A model generated the notes under the pieces. It was not told where the DNA came from. It worked only from the letters and a program-made list of their open reading frames with translations, and made no database searches. A stretch of DNA of 64,000 bases from Flammeovirgaceae bacterium UBA5585 (GTDB lineage: Bacteria; Bacteroidota; Bacteroidia; Cytophagales; Cyclobacteriaceae): the NCBI GenBank assembly GCA_002425185.1, contig DILT01000012.1, positions 236,900 through 300,899 of the forward strand, in the 5' to 3' direction. The translations under genes and the position numbers were made by a program. Below are positions 1 through 8,443 of this stretch, one piece after another (positions within the stretch are counted from its first letter, which is position 1; every line of letters starts with the position of its first letter).

Positions 1-2
1 TT

Positions 3-131
3 GCCAATAAAATATTACTCGAGGTGCGTTATGGCTTAGGCTTGTCGAACTCAGCCGAATCAACTGCAACCTACGAAAAAAAGAACAGGGTTATCCAATT
101 TACGGTAGGCATGCCGATACAGCCGAAATAA
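3..131 (+). CDS. C-terminal end of an outer-membrane beta-barrel protein (partial)
   Basis: The window opens inside a gene; frame 3 is open from the first complete codon and stops with TAA at 129-131. The 42 visible residues include RYGLGLSNSAES and end VIQFTVGMPIQPK. This is the typical last hairpin and closing strand of a PorT-like/OMP_b-brl_2 barrel, and it closely matches the end of the complete barrel at 35238-35915 (YGYGLTDL then LQFSVGVPIGL). It is therefore probably a small outer-membrane barrel whose N-terminus lies outside the window. Function unknown. The last strand ends in KPK-like polar residues rather than an aromatic residue, so the exact barrel type is uncertain. Confidence 0.7.
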   Translation, partial: ANKILLEVRYGLGLSNSAESTATYEKKNRVIQFTVGMPIQPK

Positions 132-132
132 C

Positions 133-160
133 ACCCGCTGCACTACCGGGTATTATTTTT
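133..160 (+). terminator. Probable terminator of the barrel gene
   Basis: A 5-bp stem (ACCCG 133-137, CGGGT 147-151) is followed by an A/T run with six Ts, 2 bases after the stop of the partial barrel gene. The stem is short, so strength is uncertain. Confidence 0.45.
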
Positions 161-273
161 TGACACTAAATAACGCTAAATCAACAGAAGGTTGCCGGTA
201 GAATATTTTGTATTTACCCACCGCTTTAAATTCAAATTATTCGCCATCTTCGAAGCCTTATAAAACTATCAAT

Positions 274-2448
274 ATGCAAAAAGTAAATATTGCACCTCAG
301 GTGCTTCTGTTGGCACTTTTGTGGTTTGTTGCTTGTACCCCAGCCGAAAAACAGGTAAGCCTCCCGGATGTAGCACCTCCCGTTGCCACCATCATACCCC
401 ATGAACTTACCAGCAAACACGGTGATGTTCGTATTGACAATTACTATTGGTTGAAAAACCGTGAAGATTCCACGGTAATTAATTACCTCACTGACGAGAA
501 CAACTACCTGGACACCATGATGGCCCACACCAACGATTTCCAGGAAGCACTATTCAATGAAATGCGCGGACGCATTAAAGAGGATGACTCGTCCGTGCCC
601 TACAAGCTCGATGATTATTACTATTACACCCGTTTCGTTACCGGTGGTGAATACCCGATCTACTGCCGCAAAAAAGGTTCGATGGATGCCCCGGAAGAAA
701 TTGTTGCCGATGGTAATGAACTTGGCAAAGGGCAGGCATTTTTTAATTTTTTCACCTCGGTAAGCCCCGACCATAAATTGGTTGCCCTTGTGATGGATAC
801 GGTAGGCCGGAATTTTTATACCGTTAAATTCAAAGATATGGGTACCGGTAAAATGCTGGCCGATAAAATTGCCAACACCCGCGGTGGCTACGTGTGGACA
901 AACGATAACAAATCCGTTTACTATGCCGTGCCCGATGAAAAAACATTACGCAACTACCTGATCAAACGTCATGTATTGGGTACCGCTACCACAACTGATC
1001 CTGTTATCTATGAAGAAAAAGATCAAACCCTGGATGTAGGTATTGGTAAAACCAAATCAAAAAAATACCTGATCATTAGCTCCGGCCGCACGGATGCCAA
1101 CTTCAGCCAATATATCAGTGCTGATAATCCGGGCAAGCCCATCGTGATCGAACCCATTCAGGATAATGTCCAGTACAACGTTGATCATGCAGGCGGTGAT
1201 AAGTTTTATATCTATACCAACCTCAATGCAACCAATTATCGTTTGGCTGAAGTTCCGATCAGTACTCCGGGCAAAGCCAACTGGAAAGATGTAATCGCAC
1301 ACCGCGAAGATGTTTATCTGCAGGATGTGGATTACTTCAAAGATTACCTGGCACTGGAAGAAATGAAAGCAGGCCTTGCTTCCATCCGCTTAATCAAATG
1401 GGCAGATAAATCAGAACACACCATCGACTTTGGCGAATCGGCTTACTATGCTGGCATTGGTTACAATCCGGACTTTAATGCCAACCTGATCCGGTTCAAC
1501 TATCAATCCATGACTACACCCAACTCCACGTTCGATTATAACATGGACACGCGTGAAAAGGAATTGAAAAAAGAACAGGACGTGCTGGGTGGCTTTAACA
1601 AAAACAACTACGTCACCGAACGCGTGATGGTGAAAGCACGCGATGGGAAAGAAGTTCCGGTATCCATCGTATACCGTAAAGATACTTTTAAGAAAGACGG
1701 CACTTCACCCGGCTGGATTTACGGCTATGGTTCGTATGGCTCATCGATGTACCCAACCTTTAGTGTTGCACGCATTAGTTTACTAGACAGGGGATTTGTT
1801 TATGCCATAGCGCATATACGCGGTGGAAAAGAAATGGGTGGCGCCTGGCACGATGATGGTAAAATGCTGAACAAGAAAAATACCTTTACTGATTTTATTG
1901 ATTGCTCCGATTGGTTAATTCAAAATAAATACGTGGCAAAAGATAAACTCTTTGCCTCAGGCGGTAGTGCCGGTGGACTGCTCATGGGCGCCATTGTTAA
2001 TATGCGCCCCGAACTGTACCGCGGGGTAATTGCGGCCGTTCCGTTTGTGGATGTGATGACAACCATGGAAGATGAAAGCATTCCGCTAACAACTTTTGAA
2101 TGGAAAGAGTGGGGCAACCCGAACATCAAAGAAGAGTATGACTACATGCTCTCCTACTCCCCGTACGACAACGTGGAGAAAAAAGCTTATCCGAATTTAC
2201 TGGTCACCACCGGCCTGCACGACTCACAAGTGCAATACTGGGAACCCGCCAAATGGGTGGCCAAACTGCGTGCTATGAAAACCGATAACAACAAACTCTA
2301 TCTCTATACCAATATGGATGCCGGCCACGGTGGCGCGAGCGGCAGGTTTAGAAGGCTGCGCGAAACCGCGCGTGAGTATACGTTTGTTTTTGATATACTC
2401 GGTATGAAAGAGGTGATTGAAACCAAGCCGAAACTCGAGGTCAAGTAA
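274..2448 (+). CDS. ptrB: Oligopeptidase B-like serine peptidase, family S9A, predicted lipoprotein
   Basis: A 724-residue prolyl-oligopeptidase-fold peptidase that should cleave short peptides, probably after basic residues if it is a true oligopeptidase B. The N-terminal beta-propeller part carries the family's opening signature (IPHELTSKHGD, RIDNYYWLKNRE, GEYPIYCRKKG, VSPDHKLVALVMDT). The C-terminal alpha/beta-hydrolase part has YGSYGSSM and the triad Ser565 in GGSAGG, Asp650 in LHDSQVQYWEP and His685 in DAGHGG. The ATG at 274 is chosen over the upstream TTG at 208 because it directly starts a signal sequence ending WFVAC, a plausible though not ideal lipobox (Phe at -3). That would place the enzyme on the periplasmic face of a membrane. 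The neighbouring genes do not suggest an operon. The exact P1 preference cannot be read from the sequence. Confidence 0.88.
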   Translation: MQKVNIAPQVLLLALLWFVACTPAEKQVSLPDVAPPVATIIPHELTSKHGDVRIDNYYWLKNREDSTVINYLTDENNYLDTMMAHTNDFQEALFNEMRGRIKEDDSSVPYKLDDYYYYTRFVTGGEYPIYCRKKGSMDAPEEIVADGNELGKGQAFFNFFTSVSPDHKLVALVMDTVGRNFYTVKFKDMGTGKMLADKIANTRGGYVWTNDNKSVYYAVPDEKTLRNYLIKRHVLGTATTTDPVIYEEKDQTLDVGIGKTKSKKYLIISSGRTDANFSQYISADNPGKPIVIEPIQDNVQYNVDHAGGDKFYIYTNLNATNYRLAEVPISTPGKANWKDVIAHREDVYLQDVDYFKDYLALEEMKAGLASIRLIKWADKSEHTIDFGESAYYAGIGYNPDFNANLIRFNYQSMTTPNSTFDYNMDTREKELKKEQDVLGGFNKNNYVTERVMVKARDGKEVPVSIVYRKDTFKKDGTSPGWIYGYGSYGSSMYPTFSVARISLLDRGFVYAIAHIRGGKEMGGAWHDDGKMLNKKNTFTDFIDCSDWLIQNKYVAKDKLFASGGSAGGLLMGAIVNMRPELYRGVIAAVPFVDVMTTMEDESIPLTTFEWKEWGNPNIKEEYDYMLSYSPYDNVEKKAYPNLLVTTGLHDSQVQYWEPAKWVAKLRAMKTDNNKLYLYTNMDAGHGGASGRFRRLRETAREYTFVFDILGMKEVIETKPKLEVK

Positions 2449-2473
2449 AATCCAATCTAAAACCTCAAATTCC

Positions 2474-2507
2474 AAAACCTCCAGGGCCTTAAGGTCTTGG
2501 AGGTTTT
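2474..2507 (+). terminator. Inverted repeat, probable terminator
   Basis: AAAACCTCCA at 2474-2483 pairs perfectly with TGGAGGTTTT at 2498-2507, with a further near-palindromic GGCCTTAAGGTC in the loop. It lies 26 bases after the peptidase stop. The TTTT sits in the 3' arm, so it could serve either strand. Confidence 0.65.
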
Positions 2508-2526
2508 GCATAATGCGATTTGGTAA

Positions 2527-2679
2527 TTACTCAAGATTGGCCATAGCATTGTAGGTGCTACCCTGCACTAAGGTGTAAAGTACCCGGGTCTGTTCCCGCT
2601 CAATTTTCCATTCTTCTACCGGAATTCCGGTAGTTTTTCGTCCGAAAAAATGCCGGTTTTCCGGTATTGAGCCGGGTAA
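2527..2679 (-). pseudogene. C-terminal relic of an unrecognised gene
   Basis: Reading the minus strand upward from a TAA at 2527-2529 gives about 50 residues of protein-like sequence (containing ENRHFFGRKTTGIPVEEW and TLVQGSTYNAMANLE) before an in-frame TAG at 2680-2682. There is no start codon in good context, and the amino-acid make-up looks like genuine coding sequence rather than chance. I take it as the left-over 3' end of a deleted gene. The parent family is not recognised. It fills most of the otherwise empty stretch between the peptidase and the first PorP gene. Confidence 0.35.
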
Positions 2680-2741
2680 CTAATGCAACTACATTTAGTT
2701 ATCGAAAACTGCATCACAAAAGCAGCATTTGTTAATTACTA

Positions 2742-3806
2742 GTGCAAAATCATTATCCAATTTTTGGTGCTTATTACCCTGTACCCTCTCACGAGGCTGA
2801 TGGTTCGAATATGAGTGCTTTTCTGAATAGCTCTCATTGGCAGACAGACACCGTATTCCCTCAGCCTCGTTGCACCAATACCGTAATCTCATTCGTAAAT
2901 AGAGTATTTGTACTGATCGTAATATTGATATTACTGAGTATAGAAGGTGAGGCCCAGCAAGATCCGCTGCATGCGCAATACATCTTTAATCCGTTCATTA
3001 TTAATCCCGCGTATGCCGGGTTCTCTAAAGACCTTACGGCCATGGCAGCTTACCGTGTGCAATGGGCCGGCTTTAGCGGAAGTCCTGTAACGATGAATGC
3101 TTCCGGGCACGTAGCGCCGATGGATAATAAAATGGGACTCGGGCTGACTATGCTGCAGGATAAAATCGGCACCAATAAAACCCTGGAAGTATTGGCCTCG
3201 TATGCCTATCACATTGAGATGCAAAACCGCAGTCGCATTTCCTTTGGCTTGCAGGCCGGAGTGGTCAATTATAAAAACGATTTTAATGAACTGACCATCG
3301 ATCCGGGTGATCCGAAATTTCAAACCAACATAAGCGAGCTGGCACCAAGTTTTGGTGCAGGCATTATGTACTCATCCGATAATTTTATAGTTGGTGTAAG
3401 CATGCCGAAGATGCTGAAAGGCTCTACGGTAATTGACGGCACCGAATTGATTTTATACAACCAGCATTCGTATGTTCATGCAGCCTATATTTTTCAACTA
3501 TCACCACGATTAAAACTTAAACCTTTTGTGATGGGACGCTATGTGGCCGGTGCTCCCATCAATGCCGACTTCGGTGTTTCACTCAATGCCGATGACAGTT
3601 ATACCCTCGGTTTATTTACCCGCAACCTGAATACCTACGGGGCGCTAATGAAAATCAATTTGGGGGACTTGCTTCGTGTAGGCTACATTTTTGAATTACC
3701 AACCAACAAATCGGTGGGCCTTACTTATACCGCGCATGAAATAACCATTGGCATACGCACACGCTTGTTCCGGTTTCACGACATTTCATCCATTGCAGAT
3801 TTTTAA
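2742..3806 (+). CDS. PorP/SprF family type IX secretion system membrane protein (copy A)
   Basis: A 354-residue outer-membrane barrel of the PorP/SprF family. Members work with T9SS cargo, especially type B cargo, and are often encoded beside it. The mature part opens with the family hallmark QQDPLHAQYIFNPFIINPAYAG (here at residues about 72-93) and ends GIRTRLFRFHD. The start is GTG at 2742. It is supported by paralogue 26886-27890, where GA at residues 9-10 and PSHxAD at residues 15-20 fall at the same offsets. Both copies therefore have a long polar extension before the hydrophobic signal core (residues 51-70 here). A later ATG at 2811 is possible but would still leave a long n-region. The extension's DNA contains a perfect 10-bp inverted repeat. 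The gene heads a cassette with the beta-helix and AEYF cargo genes downstream (7-bp and about 60-90-bp gaps). Confidence 0.9.
   Translation: MQNHYPIFGAYYPVPSHEADGSNMSAFLNSSHWQTDTVFPQPRCTNTVISFVNRVFVLIVILILLSIEGEAQQDPLHAQYIFNPFIINPAYAGFSKDLTAMAAYRVQWAGFSGSPVTMNASGHVAPMDNKMGLGLTMLQDKIGTNKTLEVLASYAYHIEMQNRSRISFGLQAGVVNYKNDFNELTIDPGDPKFQTNISELAPSFGAGIMYSSDNFIVGVSMPKMLKGSTVIDGTELILYNQHSYVHAAYIFQLSPRLKLKPFVMGRYVAGAPINADFGVSLNADDSYTLGLFTRNLNTYGALMKINLGDLLRVGYIFELPTNKSVGLTYTAHEITIGIRTRLFRFHDISSIADF
2791..2870. repeat. Inverted repeat inside the 5' end of porP copy A
   Basis: ACGAGGCTGA at 2791-2800 is exactly complementary to TCAGCCTCGT at 2861-2870. The arms encode the EAD and PQPRC parts of the N-terminal extension. 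The second PorP gene has an equivalent hairpin at 26936-26965. Confidence 0.75.
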
Positions 3807-3851
3807 CAACACATGATCATTCAAAAAAATATAATCCTTAACGCTGTTACC

Positions 3852-4973
3852 ATGAAAACATTGACACTTTTTACAATTATAACGGTGTTTAGCCTAAACA
3901 CGATGGCCACGGTACGCACCGTGAGCAACACCCCCAACGTAGCCCAGTTCACTACCATTCAACTTGCCATTGACGCCAGCGCAAATGGTGATACTGTGTA
4001 TGTATATGGAAGCCCTAATGAATATGCAGGGTTTACCATTCTCGATAAACGAATAACCGTTATCGGTCCAGGTTGGGCACCCAATAAAAATTTGCCATTA
4101 ACTGCAATAGTAAATGGCGTAACGCTACGCGATAGCCCTGCTGCCGGTAGCCCAAGTGGATCAGAATTACATGGCCTGGTATTTACAGGATCAATATTTC
4201 TTTCCAGAAACCAGGTTGGAGGCGACATGCCTGTTAATGATATCCGGGTTATCAGATGCCAGTTCAATGGCGGGGTAACCTGGCAGTTAAGTGATTCCGG
4301 TCACCTCATTGAAGGGTGCGCATTTTATAATGGGCTAAACTTTTTAAGCAGTGCCACATACACCAATATTCTTTTTCAGAATAATATAATCTTCTTTTCC
4401 GTTTGCTGCATAACTACTCAGATAAATGGACTGGCTAATTCTATTAATGTTAGGTTTGACCATAACCTCTTCTTCAGTTCAAACAATGCATCAGGAAATA
4501 ATGTAACAGTGTTTAGTGGAGGCACCCGATTTTTAACATTCACGAATAATATCTTCAACCAGGCAAATGTTGGTCTGAATGTGAGCCTCAGTACATTCAA
4601 CAATAACCTCACCAATAATATTTCGCTTAACAATGCTAATGCAACTTCAAATGCTACTCCGTGGGATGTGAACAGCAATGTAAATGGCGGTGGAAACATC
4701 GCTAACCAAAATCCGCAGCTCACTGCCCAAACAACGATTGATGCCGGAAACACTTCTCCGGTTCAAAATTTCGCCATCGTTGCGGGGCCGGCTAAAAACT
4801 CTGGCAGCGATGGTAAAGATATGGGGTTGTTGTTTGATGCCACCGGCAGTTTAAACTGGAACAACAGCCGCAACGGACGCATACCACGAATCTTCAGCAT
4901 GAACATTACTACACCAACCGTAGCCCCGGGTGCCAACCTGAGTGTGACGGTGGATGCGAGGAAGAGTAATTAA
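3852..4973 (+). CDS. Exported parallel beta-helix-like protein (copy A)
   Basis: A 373-residue protein with an N-terminal signal peptide ending near NTMAT, followed by VRTVSNTPNVAQFTTIQLAIDASANGD-type sequence (residues about 18-45). This opening resembles the start of secreted right-handed beta-helix (pectate-lyase-like) proteins. The middle is rich in Asn and in short repeats such as FTNNIFN and FQNNIIFF, as expected for beta-helix coils. ATG 3852 is chosen over an upstream start at 3813 because it begins the signal peptide directly. It is clearly homologous to 23347-24483: both mature proteins begin VRTVSN and end with an NI..PT/AT.APG/N..L.V.V..R..N pattern. No type IX sorting domain is visible at the C-terminus. 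It sits between a PorP gene and an AEYF cargo gene, as copy B sits before its cargo. Enzymatic activity cannot be claimed. Confidence 0.75.
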   Translation: MKTLTLFTIITVFSLNTMATVRTVSNTPNVAQFTTIQLAIDASANGDTVYVYGSPNEYAGFTILDKRITVIGPGWAPNKNLPLTAIVNGVTLRDSPAAGSPSGSELHGLVFTGSIFLSRNQVGGDMPVNDIRVIRCQFNGGVTWQLSDSGHLIEGCAFYNGLNFLSSATYTNILFQNNIIFFSVCCITTQINGLANSINVRFDHNLFFSSNNASGNNVTVFSGGTRFLTFTNNIFNQANVGLNVSLSTFNNNLTNNISLNNANATSNATPWDVNSNVNGGGNIANQNPQLTAQTTIDAGNTSPVQNFAIVAGPAKNSGSDGKDMGLLFDATGSLNWNNSRNGRIPRIFSMNITTPTVAPGANLSVTVDARKSN

Positions 4974-5060
4974 TATATAAGTAGGGAGTTGTTAGTTGTT
5001 AACCCGAAGTAACAAGACTCTAAAGCTCAGATTTTGAGATCATCTATTAACACCATAAGG

Positions 5061-7562
5061 ATGTTCAAATGCATGACGATGCTTCGTGTCGGGGTAATTT
5101 TTTGGCTGATGTTGTTGGGCACCAGCGGTTGGGCGCAAAGTATTATTGCTGCTGAATATTTTTTCAATACCGATCCAGGGCAAGGTAATGCCACGCCTCT
5201 GTCTATCCCTTCCGGGGGCGAAGTAACCTTTACCCGAACCATCCCCACTACCTCGTTGTCGCAAGGGTTTCACTTTCTTGGATTACGCATAAAAGAAACC
5301 GGAGGTGTGTGGAGTTTATTTGAAACGCGGGGCTTTTACATTACTGCGGCCACTACCGATGTGCCCAACATCGTAGCTGCTGAGTATTTTTTAGACAATG
5401 ACCCCGGTAAGGGTAACGGAATCACCATACCCATAACACCGGGTGCTACCGTAAACTTCACCGTGCCTATTCCTGCAGGAAGCCTTACACCGGGTTTTCA
5501 TTTCCTCGCCATTCGTACCAAAGGTGCTGATGGTCGCTGGGGGCTTTTCGAAAGCAGGGGATTTTACATTACTGCGGCCACTACCGATGTACCCAACATT
5601 GTAGCAGCAGAATATTTTATTGATACCGATCCGGGTATCGGCAATGCTGAATCCATAACACCCATTTCAGCAGGAGCCTCGGTAAATATCACAGCAAGTA
5701 TTCCTGCTGGTCTCACACCCGGTTTCCATACGCTGGCCATCCGCACCAAGCGTGCCGATGGAACCTGGGGTCTTTTTGAAGCGCGCGGGTTTTATGTAAC
5801 ATCTACCAACAATGATGCAGCTGATATTGTAGCCGCTGAATATTTCTTTGAAGCTACTGATCCGGGCGAAGGAAATGGAAATACTGTAAGTGTTACACCG
5901 GGGCCGGTAGTAAATGAAACATTGTCCATTTCCACCACAGGTTTACCCACCGGTCCGCAACTGTTAAGTTTGCGTGTGCAGGATGCCACAGGTATTTGGA
6001 GCACAGTTGAAACACAACCTTTCACCGTACTGGCCTGTACACCCCCTGCACCACCCACTGCACCAAATGTTAGTCGGTGTACTGTTGGCGCGCTAACCCT
6101 TACAGCAACGGCAGGCGCTACCGGCACGCAGGTATATCGCTGGTATGCCGATGCTATTACATCCGTTATTTTGTTTACCGGTGCAGCATTTACTACGCCT
6201 GAGTTATCGACCAGTACGACCTATTTCGTAAGTGTATTTGATCCTTCCACCCTGTGTGAAAGCAACCGCACCACCGTTACCGCTGGCGTTACCATCATCG
6301 CTCAGCCAGTACTGAACATCAGCAGCGTTACCATCTGCGAAGGCAATTCAATTTTAGTAAGCGCGCCACAGGGCTTTACCAATTATACCTGGTCGAATGG
6401 AGAAATAACACGCGAAATATTAGTTACTGTTTCCGGAAGTTATACGGTTGTTGTTGGTAATGGAACGTGTTCAAGCATACCTTCTGCTGCCGCGCAAGTA
6501 ACAGTAACCCCCCGACCAGCCATACCGGTTGTCACTCCGAGTGGAACCACCAGCTTGTGTGATGGCTCAACCGTTACACTTACTGCACCGGATGGATTTA
6601 CCTACACCTGGTCTAATGGACAAATCACACGAGAAATAATCGTAAGCGCCTCAGGCAATTACTCCGTAAGTGTTACCGATAACAACGGATGCTCTAGTGT
6701 TGCTTCCGATGCTATTGCGGTTACGGCAAATACCACTCCACCCAAACCGGTTATTGAAACCTTTGGCAGCACTACGTTATGCGGTACAAATACAATTGGT
6801 TTACTCGCGCCACTTGGCTATAGTATTTATCAATGGTCAAGCGGACAAACCGCGGCTGGTATTACTGTTGCTGTGGCCGGCTCTTACACCGTTGTAGTAG
6901 GTAACGCTACAAACTGTTTATCGGTGGCCTCCGACCCTATTGTGGTTACGGCTACCGGTCAGCCTTGTACGGGAACAGGAGGCACCAACGCACCCCCAGT
7001 GATCGCATCACAAACTTTTTCCGTTCAGATTGAAGGAAGCCTGCAGACTGACCTGGCTGCTTATATTACTGATCCCGACAACAACCTTAATTTCAATTCC
7101 CTGCGCGTGATCAATAACCAGACTTCGCGCGGTGTGCCGGCCAGTATTGATGCAGCCTACAACCTGGTGGTGAATTATGCAGGCGATGCCTTTACCGGAA
7201 ACGACCGTGTTACCGTTGAGGTGTGTGATTTGCTGGCTGTCTGTGCCCAGGGATTCTTTGATATTGACGTAGTAGGCGGTGTGGTTGTATTCAACGGGCT
7301 TTCGCCCGATGGAGATGGTTTCAATGATTTCATGTTTATTAAATATGTTGATGTGGTGGAAGGCGCTTCGCAAAACAAGGTAACTATCTTCAATCGATGG
7401 GGCGATACGGTGTTTGATATACAGAATTACAATAATACCGATCGGGTATTTACAGGATTAAGTAACAACGGAGCAGAACTGCCCGCAGGCACCTATTTTT
7501 ACAAAGTTGAGTTTACCGGAAATATCAAACTGGCAACCGGATTCATTACCCTGATTCGGTAA
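5061..7562 (+). CDS. Large type B T9SS cargo with four AEYF repeats and Ig-like domains (copy A)
   Basis: An 833-residue secreted, probably surface-attached protein. After a signal peptide (ending SGWAQ) come four repeats of exactly 76 codons, each starting IVAAEYF and passing through DPGxGN, GFHFLxxR, W(S/G)LFExRGFYI. Next are several Ig/PKD-like segments with paired Cys (TICEGN.., SLCDGSTVTL, TLCGTNTIGL, each with a YxWSNGQ core), then a cadherin-like ASQTFSVQIEGS..DPDNN segment. The end is a gliding-motility-associated type B sorting domain (FNGLSPDGDGFNDFM, IFNRWGDTVFD, LPAGTYFYKVEF, GFITLIR). ATG 5061 follows ATAAGG, a fair ribosome site; the longer TTG start at 5034 is less likely, and 5073 or 5079 are alternatives. 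It is homologous to 24511-26883. The repeat pattern suggests adhesion or filament formation, but this is inference. Confidence 0.88.
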   Translation: MFKCMTMLRVGVIFWLMLLGTSGWAQSIIAAEYFFNTDPGQGNATPLSIPSGGEVTFTRTIPTTSLSQGFHFLGLRIKETGGVWSLFETRGFYITAATTDVPNIVAAEYFLDNDPGKGNGITIPITPGATVNFTVPIPAGSLTPGFHFLAIRTKGADGRWGLFESRGFYITAATTDVPNIVAAEYFIDTDPGIGNAESITPISAGASVNITASIPAGLTPGFHTLAIRTKRADGTWGLFEARGFYVTSTNNDAADIVAAEYFFEATDPGEGNGNTVSVTPGPVVNETLSISTTGLPTGPQLLSLRVQDATGIWSTVETQPFTVLACTPPAPPTAPNVSRCTVGALTLTATAGATGTQVYRWYADAITSVILFTGAAFTTPELSTSTTYFVSVFDPSTLCESNRTTVTAGVTIIAQPVLNISSVTICEGNSILVSAPQGFTNYTWSNGEITREILVTVSGSYTVVVGNGTCSSIPSAAAQVTVTPRPAIPVVTPSGTTSLCDGSTVTLTAPDGFTYTWSNGQITREIIVSASGNYSVSVTDNNGCSSVASDAIAVTANTTPPKPVIETFGSTTLCGTNTIGLLAPLGYSIYQWSSGQTAAGITVAVAGSYTVVVGNATNCLSVASDPIVVTATGQPCTGTGGTNAPPVIASQTFSVQIEGSLQTDLAAYITDPDNNLNFNSLRVINNQTSRGVPASIDAAYNLVVNYAGDAFTGNDRVTVEVCDLLAVCAQGFFDIDVVGGVVVFNGLSPDGDGFNDFMFIKYVDVVEGASQNKVTIFNRWGDTVFDIQNYNNTDRVFTGLSNNGAELPAGTYFYKVEFTGNIKLATGFITLIR
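5142..6035 (+). repeat. Four in-register 228-bp AEYF coding repeats
   Basis: Repeat starts fall at 5142, 5370, 5598 and 5826, a constant 228-bp period (76 codons). The junction between units 1-2 and 2-3 is nearly identical DNA (around 5334-5370 and 5562-5598, TACATTACTGCGGCCACTAC and following), pointing to recent duplication within the gene. Unit 4 is the most divergent. Confidence 0.85.
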
Positions 7563-7831
7563 GTAACTAAACCTCCTTGCCCTGTGTTCGTCTAATTTAT
7601 TGATATTTGATTGATGATATGGCCCTGATCGTCCGGTGGCAACCAACAATACACCTGCAGGAAGGGCGCAAAACCGAAGGGTGGAGATGCGCATTACAGA
7701 CATGTGACAATTTCCTTTAAGCCTCCAGGATTAGTGTGGTTTTACTCCGGTTTTAATCTGCTTCGCCATTCCTCGGTATTAGGCTTACGGAAGTTAACGA
7801 ATTTCTTTGAATCCCGAAGAAGCCAATGTTG

Positions 7832-8443
7832 CTATATAATCTTCTTTTCAAAGGCAGTACGAACCAAGGCCGCTGTGTTTTTTACCTGCAATTTTGAAAT
7901 CAGATTCTTCCGGTGCGAGTCTACCGTGCTGTCGCTGATGAAGAGCTTCTCGGCAATTTCGTGGTTGGTCAGTCCTTCGGCAATTAACCGCAGCACTTCA
8001 ATTTCCCTGCGGGTTAGCAGCAGTTGGTTATGATCGCTGATGCTTTCTTTTACGTTCTCCTTACCCAGCCAGTATTCATTGCCGCTGCTAACCAGGTATA
8101 TGGCTTTTTCCAGCTCTTCAAGCGAAGCGTTTTTTAATAAATATCCTTTGGCACCGGCATCGCGCATGCTCTGTAAATAGGTAAGCTGATCGAAGTTGGT
8201 CAGGGCAATTATTTTCAAATCCGGATGCTTCTTCAGCAAGATTTTGCATACGTCAATTCCGCTCTGGTCGGGCAGGTTAATGTCGAGCAATACCATATCG
8301 GCCTGGTTGTTAACAAAATACCCCAGGCACGAGGCGGCATTCATGGCGTAGCCGCAAACCTGCACATCCGGTACCTGCTGCAGCATGCTGCGCATGCCTT
8401 CAATTACCATGGGGTGGTCGTCAACAATAAAAACACGAATCAT
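7832..8443 (-). CDS. NarL/LuxR-type response regulator
   Basis: A 203-residue regulator with an N-terminal receiver domain (acidic pair Asp8-Asp9, phospho-acceptor Asp54 in VLLDINLPDQSG, later Lys in GYLLKNAS) and a C-terminal LuxR-type helix-turn-helix (LTRREIEVLRLIAEGLTNHEIA, about residues 139-160, then STVDSHRKNLISKL). It overlaps the upstream histidine kinase gene by 4 bases (8440-8443), so the two are translationally coupled and form a cognate pair. When phosphorylated it should bind DNA and control transcription. Flanking surface-protein genes are natural candidate targets, but no operator was identified. Confidence 0.93.
   Translation of the reverse strand: MIRVFIVDDHPMVIEGMRSMLQQVPDVQVCGYAMNAASCLGYFVNNQADMVLLDINLPDQSGIDVCKILLKKHPDLKIIALTNFDQLTYLQSMRDAGAKGYLLKNASLEELEKAIYLVSSGNEYWLGKENVKESISDHNQLLLTRREIEVLRLIAEGLTNHEIAEKLFISDSTVDSHRKNLISKLQVKNTAALVRTAFEKKII

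Noticed and set aside
5034..5060. Earlier TTG start of the AEYF cargo gene
   Set aside because: It adds nine odd residues before the ATG at 5061, which has a better ribosome site.
7563..7831. Reading frames in the gap between the cargo gene and the response regulator
   Set aside because: All are shadows or run across the gene ends; composition does not look coding. The gap shows no clear terminator or RNA gene.
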